38,702 nt of DNA, taken from assembly GCA_902489855.1 (NCBI GenBank), contig CABUBS010000002.1, forward strand, positions 1 to 38,702. Direction: 5' to 3'. The position numbers and the translations under genes are program-made. This DNA comes from an uncultured Collinsella sp. Its GTDB lineage: Bacteria; Actinomycetota; Coriobacteriia; Coriobacteriales; Coriobacteriaceae. How positions within the stretch are numbered: position 1 is the stretch's first letter; each line of letters starts with the position of its first letter. The notes under the pieces were generated by a model. The model saw only the letters and a list, made by a program, of their open reading frames with translations, was not told where the DNA came from and did not search any database. Below are positions 5,703 to 13,090 of this stretch, piece after piece.

Positions 5703-8579
5703 TCACTCTGTCTCACTCAGATCGCTGAGCATAAACTCGTAAATGTCCTGACGCACGGGCGCATTGAGCTCATATTCGATTTCGACGGCGTTGTCGCCGC
5801 TCTTAGTTTTAATAGCTTCGAACTCGCCGGTCGGATGCATTTCGCCTAAGAAATAGAACTCCCTACCGCCCTTATCGTCCTTGTTCTTACGCATAAACAA
5901 ATACGTCTTCAGGCCGTTTCCTGGCCATGTCTGCAGTCGCTGAATCTCGGGGGAGTTGAGCGTGCGGTTGTTCTTAGAGATTGCAACTAGCTTACTCGGC
6001 GAAACAAAGCGGTCTTCATACTGAATGGACTCGCTAATGTCGGGTGCCTTGTCATAGTTAATAAATACGGGGAATGTATTGGTCTTCTCGTCGTAGAAGT
6101 AGCCGCCAAGATTTTGGCCGTTGATGTTCTTTTCCCAGTTCATCAAGCGGCAAACCTCTTCGTATGTGTACTTGGCGTTGAGAACGAAATTTGTGTTTTC
6201 GTACGTCTCGGCATAGTCGAGTCGGTTGCGCGCAATACCAAAATCCAGCACCTCGAGAATCTGGCGCTTGAACTCTGCGTTGCGCAGGGCGGTCGCAAAC
6301 GCTTCGGTCAGACGAGGTCCGGCTCCATCGTCAATAAGCAGGGAAACGAAATCCTTAGGAGTGGCAAAGTCGCCCTTAAGGACTGCGATTGCCGACCTAA
6401 CGGCGCTGTCCTTAAGCTGTGCGCGGTAGTTCCTAAGCGCAGCCTCGCGCATATGCCGGTAGCCCTCGTGTCCGGCTTCGACGAGCGTTTGAAGCAAATA
6501 GAGGTCTTCAAATCGCTTGCCCGCGGCGAGCTTTTGAGAAATAAATTTGAGAATCTTGGTTTGATCAGAGGAAAAATGGACTGTGTAGCCCGGCTCGTAT
6601 TTGGAAAGAAATGCGTGGTAGGACCCCAGACCGCTGTTCTTGAAGATAAGCAGCGGATCGATGGAGCCATTACGATCAAATTCGAGCAGCGATGGAATCT
6701 TGCCGAGTTTCTGACGCAAGTCGAGATATTCGTTCTTCAAAAATCTGACGGAGGTAAAGTCGCCGCCGTCGATGGCCTTATAGATGCGAGCTTCGGAAAT
6801 ACGATCGAAGCTTACCGTTGAGCATCCGGGGATCGCCGAATCGCTCTCTTGGACGAGACGACGCAGACGGTCTTTGTTGTACGTCTTGTCACCCGAAAGC
6901 GCGATGGGCACCAAGAAGTTGCTCTGGTAATTGCCAATAAAGTCTAGTACCAGTGCGTATTCCTTGCCATCATTCAGGCGCAAACCTCGTCCGAGCTGCT
7001 GAACAAAGATGATTGCGGAGTCGGTGCGTCGAAGCATGATGATCTGATTGAGCGAGGGGATGTCGACGCCCTCGTTCATGATATCGACCGAGAAAATGTA
7101 CTCGAGCTCGCCGGCTTCAAGTTGGCTGATCGCGGCATCGCGGACTTCATCGGAATCTTGACCGCTAATCGCAGCCGTTCGATATCCGAGAACGTTGAAT
7201 TTGCGCGACAGTTCTTCGGCCTCGGCGTTTCGATTGCAGAAAATTAAGCCCCTGCGGTTGCTTTTGGCGACGCTATATTCTTCGATCTTCTCGGTGATGT
7301 GACGCACACGTTCATCGGACGTCAAACGCCCGAACAGAGCGGTATCTTCGACCGTCTCATCGTCAATCTCCAGATCGTGAATGCCAAAATAATGGAAGGG
7401 GGCTAGCATCTCTTCGGCCAAAGCGTCCTGCAGCGTGATCTGGAACGCGATGACGTGATTGAAAAGGGCAAAGACGTCGTAGCCGTCGGTGCGATTAGGT
7501 GTAGCGGTCATGCCCAGATAAAACCGAGGCGTAAAGTACGACATGATGGATTGGTAGCTCTGAGATCCCGTGCGGTGGGCCTCGTCGATGACGATGTAGT
7601 CGAACTCATCGGGACGGAAACCGCTCAGATGTTTGGCGACCGAAGAACACATGGCAAACACGCAGGTGGCATTGCTTATATTCTTGCCAGTTTGATAGGT
7701 GTCGAACGTATAGGTACTACCTAAGAGCCGTTCGTAGCTTACACGGGAGGCGTCTATAATGCGTCGGCGGTGCGCAAGAAAGAGGATGCGCCGGGGTTTA
7801 GTTGCGAGCACGTCGAACGCCGAAAGGAAGGTCTTGCCAGTGCCGGTTGCCGAGACCAGCAATGCACGGGTCTCGCCCTTGCGGTGGATTACGCCGAGCG
7901 CCTCAAGGGCGCGCTGCTGCATTTTATTGGGCTTGATTTCTTCGAGGTCGTTCGTGGTTGGGCTAACAGTTGCCTGGAACGTCGGTTTCGATTTGGGCTT
8001 TGACGGATGTGCCGATCGATATGCGGCATAGTTCTCAATCCAGTCTTGGGAAAGCAAAACGGTTGAGGTGTCGTTCCACAACGAATTGAACTCGCCCCTC
8101 AGTTCGCTGAGTAGGCGGCTGTTCTCGACAGTCTGGTACAGCACGTTCCATTCTTTATTACAGGTGAGGGCGGTCTGCGTCATGTTCGAGCTGCCGACGA
8201 TGACCGTGCTGGTTTCGCCCTTATCAAAAATGTATCCCTTGGCATGCAGATTACCCTGGAATACGCGAACTTCCATGTTGTCGTATTCCAGGAGCTTGCG
8301 AAAGGCATCGGGTGAGTTGAAGTTGAGATAGGTGGACGTGAGCAGCCTGCCCTTAATGCCACGCTGCTTGAGCTCCTGGAACGTCTCGACCAGGATTTGA
8401 AGGCCGCCGTCTGCAACAAACGCTACGCAAAAGTCAAAAGAGCCGCAGGTTGAGAGCTGCTCCTTGATAACGGATAGTAGTGTTCCGCCTGTCGCCTTTG
8501 AGTTGGCGATGAGCTTGGGTGAATCGTTCTCGCGTGCAAGCGAGTCGAATTCAATATCAATCTGCTGCTGCGTAGTCAT
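5703..8579 (-). CDS. PLD-nuclease / SF2 helicase / DUF3427 protein
   Basis: This is a 958-residue protein. Residues about 40-150 form a phospholipase-D-like nuclease domain (His112-x-Lys114 in LHAKGYIF, then VGSSNMT). Residues about 220-560 form a superfamily 2 helicase: Walker A SATGTGKT (243-250), DEAH (332-335), GMTATPNR (356-363) and motif VI QQLGRGLRL (527-535). The C-terminal 300 residues match DUF3427 as I recall it (ATPKDFVSLLIDDG, GQNLGGYFYDE, REFYFLGEM). One HKD motif is visible, so an active nuclease would probably be a dimer. The ATG at 8577-8579 is chosen over an in-frame TTG nine bases upstream because GAAAGG is correctly spaced for it. This architecture recurs in mobile defence-type loci. 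DNA restriction is likely, but no target is known. GC content is near one half, well below the neighbours. Confidence 0.88.
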   Translation of the reverse strand: MTTQQQIDIEFDSLARENDSPKLIANSKATGGTLLSVIKEQLSTCGSFDFCVAFVADGGLQILVETFQELKQRGIKGRLLTSTYLNFNSPDAFRKLLEYDNMEVRVFQGNLHAKGYIFDKGETSTVIVGSSNMTQTALTCNKEWNVLYQTVENSRLLSELRGEFNSLWNDTSTVLLSQDWIENYAAYRSAHPSKPKSKPTFQATVSPTTNDLEEIKPNKMQQRALEALGVIHRKGETRALLVSATGTGKTFLSAFDVLATKPRRILFLAHRRRIIDASRVSYERLLGSTYTFDTYQTGKNISNATCVFAMCSSVAKHLSGFRPDEFDYIVIDEAHRTGSQSYQSIMSYFTPRFYLGMTATPNRTDGYDVFALFNHVIAFQITLQDALAEEMLAPFHYFGIHDLEIDDETVEDTALFGRLTSDERVRHITEKIEEYSVAKSNRRGLIFCNRNAEAEELSRKFNVLGYRTAAISGQDSDEVRDAAISQLEAGELEYIFSVDIMNEGVDIPSLNQIIMLRRTDSAIIFVQQLGRGLRLNDGKEYALVLDFIGNYQSNFLVPIALSGDKTYNKDRLRRLVQESDSAIPGCSTVSFDRISEARIYKAIDGGDFTSVRFLKNEYLDLRQKLGKIPSLLEFDRNGSIDPLLIFKNSGLGSYHAFLSKYEPGYTVHFSSDQTKILKFISQKLAAGKRFEDLYLLQTLVEAGHEGYRHMREAALRNYRAQLKDSAVRSAIAVLKGDFATPKDFVSLLIDDGAGPRLTEAFATALRNAEFKRQILEVLDFGIARNRLDYAETYENTNFVLNAKYTYEEVCRLMNWEKNINGQNLGGYFYDEKTNTFPVFINYDKAPDISESIQYEDRFVSPSKLVAISKNNRTLNSPEIQRLQTWPGNGLKTYLFMRKNKDDKGGREFYFLGEMHPTGEFEAIKTKSGDNAVEIEYELNAPVRQDIYEFMLSDLSETE

Positions 8580-8881
8580 CCCGGCCAAACCTTTCGAAAG
8601 ACTATGTTGGCGCCAGGATAACAGATCGATCGTTCGTGTTTTGGGCGGCTTCTCTTTCCGGTCTCGTTTTATAGGTGGTTGGGAGGAGACACACTCTCAA
8701 TAGCAAGCGACTTCCACGGCCCAGTGTCGTCCGTTGTCTGCGCCTTGGCGTGGCCTCGCCAGAATCCGGTTGCAAATGACCCGGAGACGATTCTGCAAGT
8801 TTTTGTCACTTGTAAGAAAAACTTGCAGAATTCGCAAGTTTTTGTCATGCTATGAGAAAAACTTGCAGATTGGGGCGAACG
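8580..8881. promoter_or_regulatory. Divergent control region with two tandem 36-bp inverted repeats
   Basis: Repeat 1 (8793-8828) has perfect 12-nt arms CTGCAAGTTTTT/AAAAACTTGCAG around a 12-nt centre. Repeat 2 (8833-8868) has the same arms except for the first two bases. The two start exactly 40 nt apart and both centres begin GTCA. They end 13 bases before the ATPase ATG at 8882, within the expected leader or promoter. Rho-independent termination is possible because each is a stem ending in T5, but duplication at 40 bp is more like an operator pair. The rest of the stretch (8580-8790) holds nothing I can identify. Confidence 0.75.
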
Positions 8882-10177
8882 ATGAACAACCGGATGGTCC
8901 CTAGAAATCGATATCTCGAAAAATTGATTGCCTTTCGTGACGCGGATGTCATCAAGGTCGTAACGGGTATGCGCCGTTGTGGCAAATCGACGCTTCTGGA
9001 CATGATGCGCAAACATCTTGAGGATAACGGCGTTCCATCCGAATGTCTTTTGACCTTTAAGATGGAGTCGTTTGAGCTGGAGGGCGTGCGTGATTGGCGA
9101 GAGCTTTACCGCCACGTCGACGGCCTAATGCCTGCTGGTAAGAGGTGCTATCTCTTCTTCGACGAGCTCCAGGAGGTTGCCGGATGGGAGAAGGCGATTA
9201 ACGCACTTCGTGTCGACCGGGACTGCGATATATATGTTACGGGTTCGAATGCTTTTCTCCTCTCGTCAGAGATTGCGACCTTAATCTCGGGCAGGTATGT
9301 CGAGATTCGGATGCATCCGCTCACTTTTTCGGAATATGTCGACTTTCTTGGTCCGACTGACGTCACGAATAGGCTCGCTGTTTTTGATCGGGAGGACATC
9401 GTTGCGCTCGACGATCTTCTCGACCGTTATCTTACGTTTGGAGGCCTGCCGTTTCTCGTTGCTTCAAAGTTACCGGAGCAGGAAATGAAGGACTATATCT
9501 GGAGCACGTACCAAACAATCGTCGGGCGCGACATTTTGGCTCGCGAGGCGCGTCGGGGTAGACGGTCGGTGACGAGCAGGAGTGTGCTCGACCGCGTCAC
9601 TTCCTACTTGGCTGATAACATTTCAAACCCGACATCAATTAATAAGATCGTTGGAACGCTGGCAGAGAACGGGGCGAAATCCTCGCACGGCGTCGTGGAC
9701 ACTTGTGTGTCTGCCCTTGAGGAGACCTATATCTTCTCGCACGCGCGCCGATTTGATATTAAGGGTCGGGACATTTTGAAGACCGGTGGCAAGTTCTACA
9801 TTGAGGATCTGGGGCTTCGAGCTTTCTTGGATGGGTATCGCGGCAGCGACAGCGGGCGTGTTCTCGAAAATGCCGTTTACAATCGCCTTGTCTATGACGG
9901 ATACCAGGTCTTCACGGGTCATCTTCGAGATGCCGAAATCGACTTTGTTGCGATAGGCGACGGCTCGGATCGTAAGTTTATTCAGGTCACAGAGTCGATT
10001 GACGAGGAGGCGACGCGTAAGCGCGAGCTGCGTCCATTTGAGCTCAGGTCGCTCGAGAAGATTACCGGCGGTTACGAGAAGATCATCATCGTTCGCCGGG
10101 GAAGCCATCCGACCGACATTGACGGCATCAAAATCGTTTCTGCAGTCGACTTCTTAATGGGTAGGCTTGGGGCTTAG
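8882..10177 (+). CDS. AAA_14 ATPase with C-terminal DUF4143 domain
   Basis: This 431-residue protein has an N-terminal ATPase with Walker A GMRRCGKST (29-37), Walker B LFFDEL (91-96) and the sensor-like segment VTGSNAFLLS (119-128). The DUF4143 domain follows, with MHPLTFSEY (144-152), and the C-terminal region has NRLVYDGYQVF, EIDFV and KFIQV. That spacing recalls PD-(D/E)xK nuclease folds. Start selection: the ATG at 8852 lies inside inverted repeat 2, and ATG 8882 has GGGGCGA upstream. Proteins of this family are abundant, often multicopy, and of unsettled function; some are linked to toxin-antitoxin or defence loci. It is divergent from the helicase gene and has similarly low GC. Whether it works with the helicase is unknown. 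Confidence 0.88.
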   Translation: MNNRMVPRNRYLEKLIAFRDADVIKVVTGMRRCGKSTLLDMMRKHLEDNGVPSECLLTFKMESFELEGVRDWRELYRHVDGLMPAGKRCYLFFDELQEVAGWEKAINALRVDRDCDIYVTGSNAFLLSSEIATLISGRYVEIRMHPLTFSEYVDFLGPTDVTNRLAVFDREDIVALDDLLDRYLTFGGLPFLVASKLPEQEMKDYIWSTYQTIVGRDILAREARRGRRSVTSRSVLDRVTSYLADNISNPTSINKIVGTLAENGAKSSHGVVDTCVSALEETYIFSHARRFDIKGRDILKTGGKFYIEDLGLRAFLDGYRGSDSGRVLENAVYNRLVYDGYQVFTGHLRDAEIDFVAIGDGSDRKFIQVTESIDEEATRKRELRPFELRSLEKITGGYEKIIIVRRGSHPTDIDGIKIVSAVDFLMGRLGA

Positions 10178-10488
10178 GGCGTTTGAAGCGCGTCTGTTTC
10201 CTATGCCTGGCGACATTGCCGCAGCTCGTGACGCCGCCGGCTCCTTCTTCTCCGTCAAGCGGCACCAACTCAGTTGATCCGTTGGGGACGGAGGAAAGCG
10301 GGTCATTTTCGGCGCACTTCTTTGCAAGGTGCTTCGGCGCGCCACAGGTGATACGAATCCTGCGGCGCGCTGTTTTTTGCGCGAGGGCTTTCAGCTGTGT
10401 CCGCGTGGCATGTGACACTTAACCTGCCGTCCCGCTCCGTCGCGGCGGCATGCATCTGAACAATGACCCTCTAAGGAGTTCGATACCG
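10178..10488. other. Gene-poor stretch holding an inverted copy of part of the next gene
   Basis: The 21 bases at 10313-10333 are the exact reverse complement of 10505-10525, which code for KHLAKKC in the next gene. Read on the minus strand, this copy gives APKHLAKKCAENDP in an open frame (10418 down to 10128) that has no ribosome site and runs into the ATPase gene. It is probably a decayed or repeat-derived fragment. No other feature is supported. Confidence 0.5.
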
Positions 10489-10728
10489 ATGAGTGACAAC
10501 ACCAAGCACCTTGCAAAGAAGTGCGTTAAGGACGCGGGGCCGTGCCTCGCGCTGTGCCTTGCCGGCGCAGCGGTCGCGCTGCTGGCTGTTCTGGGGCCAT
10601 TCGACGTGCTCCGAAGTGCCAGTTCCCTGCACGTTTGCATGGCCCTTGCCGGTGCCATGATGACCGGCGGCGTGCTCGATCTGGTTTTTTGGGTGCTTGA
10701 CCCGTTTGGATGGAAGAACGAGGGGTAA
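10489..10728 (+). CDS. Small two-segment membrane protein, unknown
   Basis: This 79-residue protein starts at ATG 10489 (MSDNTKHLAKK), preceded by TAAGGAGTT. The longer frame from 10450 lacks a ribosome site. The N terminus is short and basic. Two hydrophobic segments follow (about 17-36 and 45-67), separated by FDVLRSASSLH, and the tail is DPFGWKNEG. Topology is a helical hairpin with both ends on the same side. I recognise no family. Possibilities include a phage-type holin-like or accessory membrane protein, but it has no neighbours that would support this. Part of its 5' end is duplicated in inverted form about 190 bases upstream. Confidence 0.6.
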   Translation: MSDNTKHLAKKCVKDAGPCLALCLAGAAVALLAVLGPFDVLRSASSLHVCMALAGAMMTGGVLDLVFWVLDPFGWKNEG

Positions 10729-10813
10729 GCCCTAAGGGATGGAAGGGCTGGAACGGTTAGCTTAGTAATCGTGCAGAATGCGGGCTAGCGACTTGCAGGG
10801 AAGTGGTGATCCG

Positions 10814-11539
10814 ATGACGGTCTATGTGACGGGCGACATTCACGGTGGGCTCGACATGCAAAAGCTGCGCGACTGGGAGCTTGGGGATAGTCTGACGAGT
10901 GACGACTATCTCATCGTCGCCGGCGACTTTGGCTTTCCCTGGGATTTCTCTGCCGAGGAGTGCGCCGATATTGCTTGGCTGGAATCGCGTCCCTATACCG
11001 TGTTGTTCGTCGACGGCAACCACGAGCGCTTCGACCACTGGACGGAGCGCCCCATGGAGTTGTGGCACGGTGGGCTGACGCAGCGTCTGTCGGATACCTC
11101 GCCCATACGGCGTCTGACGCGCGGCGAGGTTTTTGAGCTCGACGGCTCAACGGTCTTTACCATGGGCGGCGCCACGAGCGTGGACAAGGAATACCGCATT
11201 CCCTATTCCAGCTGGTGGCCGAAGGAGCTGCCGGACGAGCGCAACTTTGAGGAGGTGCGGGCAAAGCTCGACAGCATGGGCTGGAAGGTCGACTACGTGA
11301 TCACCCACACCTGCTCCACGCGCATGCTTTCGCCCACGCTTTATCCGGCGCCCGGCTGGAATTGCCCCGCCGTTGATCGGCTTACGGCGTTTTTCGATGA
11401 GCTGGAAGATCGCTTGGACTACAAGCGCTGGTACTACGGGCATTTTCATCGGGATGCCAACCCGTCCGAGCGCCATACCGTGCTCTACGACTGCATCGTT
11501 CGCCTGGGCGACGAACTCCAGCCCTGGGATGTTGCGTAG
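10814..11539 (+). CDS. Metallophosphoesterase (calcineurin-like)
   Basis: This 241-residue protein starts at ATG 10814, with AGGGAAGTGGTGATCC upstream. The calcineurin-like signature is complete: VTGDIHGG (Asp-x-His), VAGDFGF (Gly-Asp), VDGNHERF (Gly-Asn-His-Glu), VITHTCSTR (His) and YYGHFHRD (Gly-His-x-His). These residues hold two metal ions. The family cleaves phosphomono- or diesters, from phosphoproteins to nucleotides. The substrate cannot be told from the sequence. No signal peptide is present, so it is cytoplasmic. It converges with gluQ across a 15-base gap. I see no terminator there. Confidence 0.88.
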   Translation: MTVYVTGDIHGGLDMQKLRDWELGDSLTSDDYLIVAGDFGFPWDFSAEECADIAWLESRPYTVLFVDGNHERFDHWTERPMELWHGGLTQRLSDTSPIRRLTRGEVFELDGSTVFTMGGATSVDKEYRIPYSSWWPKELPDERNFEEVRAKLDSMGWKVDYVITHTCSTRMLSPTLYPAPGWNCPAVDRLTAFFDELEDRLDYKRWYYGHFHRDANPSERHTVLYDCIVRLGDELQPWDVA

Positions 11540-11554
11540 GGGTGGGGTGCCTGA

Positions 11555-12577
11555 TTACTCAGCCGTTACGGTGATGTTCTCCCTGTGCTTGCGGATAACA
11601 TCCCAGCTAAAATGCTCGACCAGCTGCTCGGCAGAGCGCGGCGTGGTGCCCGGCGCGATGCCCGTTTGCCCGGCGAGCCAGCCCAGCAGCGCTTCGGGCG
11701 TGCCAAAGCGGGCGCGGAGTTCGTCCAGGTCCAGATCGCGGTCTCGTTTGGAAAGGCGGCGGCCGTCCGGTGCCATGAGCAGCGGAATATGTGCGTAGTG
11801 CGGCGTGGGCAGTCCCAACAGGTGCTGCAGATAGATCTGACGCGGCGTGGACCCCAGCAGGTCGCATCCGCGCACGACCTCGGTGACGCCCATGGCAGCG
11901 TCGTCGACCACCACGGCTAGCTGATAGGCAAACACGCCGTCGCTGCGGCGCACCAAAAAGTCGCCGCACTCGGTGGCGAGTGCTTCGCATTGGGCGCCGT
12001 ACGTGCGATCCACAAATTCGATCACGTCGTCTGCGAGGTCGTCGACGGTGGGCACGCGCAGACGTGTGGCCGGCGCGCGCAGGGCGCTGCGGCGGGCCAC
12101 CTCCTCGGCCGAAAGACTTCGGCAGGCGCCACGGTAGATGGGCGTGCCGTCGCTGGCGTGCGGCGCGCTCGCGGCGTGGAGCTCGGCGCGCGTGCAAAAG
12201 CAGGGATAGGTGAGGTTGGCATCCTGTAGCCGATGCAAGGCGTCCTCGTACAGGTCCAGGCGATCGTGCTGGTAGTAGGGGCCTTCGTCCCATTCGAGCC
12301 CCAGCCACGCCAGGTCGTCGATGAGCTGCGCTGCAAGCTCCGGGCGCTTGCAGCGGTCGTCCAGGTCCTCGATGCGCAACACGATGCTGCCGCCCTGGCT
12401 GCGGGCCGAAAGCCACGCGCACAGGCAGCTGAACACGTTGCCCAGGTGCATGCGGCCCGAGGGCGACGGGGCAAAGCGGCCCACGACAGGCGCGGGCGTT
12501 GCGGGGGTGGCTGATGCCGCGATGGTCGTCGGCGTGCTGGCGAGAGTCGTTGCTATGTTGCGTGCGTTGATATCCAT
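11555..12577 (-). CDS. gluQ: Glutamyl-Q tRNA(Asp) synthetase
   Basis: This 340-residue protein has only the catalytic domain of a glutamyl-tRNA synthetase. The HIGH-like motif is in RFAPSPSGRMHLGN, the class I acceptor motif is VLRIEDLD, the zinc-type ligands are CFCTRAE and YRGAC, and the KMSKS-like loop is GRRLSKRD. No anticodon-binding domain follows, which separates it from GltX (about 480 residues). Known GluQ-RS attaches glutamate to the queuosine base at position 34 of tRNA(Asp). About 30 residues rich in Ala and Thr precede the conserved start and look non-essential. The annotated ATG lies 7 bases after a TATACT box, suggesting a leaderless message. Confidence 0.9.
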   Translation of the reverse strand: MDINARNIATTLASTPTTIAASATPATPAPVVGRFAPSPSGRMHLGNVFSCLCAWLSARSQGGSIVLRIEDLDDRCKRPELAAQLIDDLAWLGLEWDEGPYYQHDRLDLYEDALHRLQDANLTYPCFCTRAELHAASAPHASDGTPIYRGACRSLSAEEVARRSALRAPATRLRVPTVDDLADDVIEFVDRTYGAQCEALATECGDFLVRRSDGVFAYQLAVVVDDAAMGVTEVVRGCDLLGSTPRQIYLQHLLGLPTPHYAHIPLLMAPDGRRLSKRDRDLDLDELRARFGTPEALLGWLAGQTGIAPGTTPRSAEQLVEHFSWDVIRKHRENITVTAE

Positions 12578-12584
12578 GCGGACG

Positions 12585-12590
12585 AGTATA
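12585..12590 (-). promoter_or_regulatory. -10 box giving a probable leaderless gluQ transcript
   Basis: TATACT on the minus strand ends 7 bases before the gluQ ATG, and no Shine-Dalgarno sequence is seen. Transcription would start at or within a base of the start codon. Leaderless messages are common in Actinobacteria. The -35 region is weak. Confidence 0.45.
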
Positions 12591-13020
12591 GCGCGGGGCG
12601 CGGTGGGGGAGACGTCGTTATGGGTCGCAAGTTGCCGGGACTCGCGCGCACTGCGTGCACCGGGCTACCGGCTCAGCATTTTGATTCCGGCCCATTCATT
12701 CAACACCTCAAACGACAGAAACCCCGGCAGCTCTTCGCAACTGCCGGGGTTTCCGCGGAAAAGGGGGACATGATCCTCGAGCGAACGGGAAAGGGGCAAA
12801 CCGTTTTCGCTCAACTCCTTTATGCCCTCTGGCCGCCGGCTCAATCAGCGCATGCCGCGGCAACACAAAGCCGCTACACCTGTGACGGAGGTGTGAAGCG
12901 GTATCTATTGCTGGCACGGGCCATGCCAAGGAGTGTCCCAGACTGCCGGCAGATAAGGAACGTCCCTAACTGCCGGGGTGTGGGGGTGACTTTCGTCCCG
13001 TCTGGCGCTCCGGTTGCCGA
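12591..13020. repeat. Repeat-rich intergenic region upstream of the DUF2207 gene
   Basis: No gene is supported here. It holds a 12-bp perfect stem AAACCCCGGCAG/CTGCCGGGGTTT at 12719-12752, a second hairpin at 12779-12812 (GAGCGAA/TTCGCTC), and two 15-nt direct repeats of type GTCCC-NN-ACTGCCGG at 12935-12949 and 12962-12976, starting 27 bases apart. The shared ACTGCCGG core also occurs in the first stem. It looks like clustered REP-type units. Confidence 0.55.
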
Positions 13021-13025
13021 GATGT

Positions 13026-13073
13026 TTGTCATGTGCGGGCGCAAACGTGGTACAATTATGCTTTTGGTACCAC
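13026..13073 (+). promoter_or_regulatory. Promoter and overlapping inverted repeat for the DUF2207 gene
   Basis: TTGTCA (13026-13031) and TACAAT (13051-13056) are separated by 19 bases, longer than the usual 17. GTGGTAC (13047-13053) and GTACCAC (13067-13073) form an inverted repeat over the -10 box and the start site, which is a typical repressor position. Confidence 0.5.
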
Positions 13074-13090
13074 AGATGAAGGATGTGCCT

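Noticed and set aside
8852..8881. Earlier start of the AAA_14 ATPase
   Set aside because: This ATG lies inside the second inverted repeat and has no ribosome site; ATG 8882 is better placed.
10183..10422. A 79-residue plus-strand frame
   Set aside because: No ribosome site and no domain. It covers the inverted 21-bp copy and is best read as repeat sequence.
12620..13090. N-terminal extension of the DUF2207 gene
   Set aside because: The frame is open upstream but passes through hairpins and repeats. A signal peptide begins at the ATG at 13091 with a ribosome site and promoter before it.
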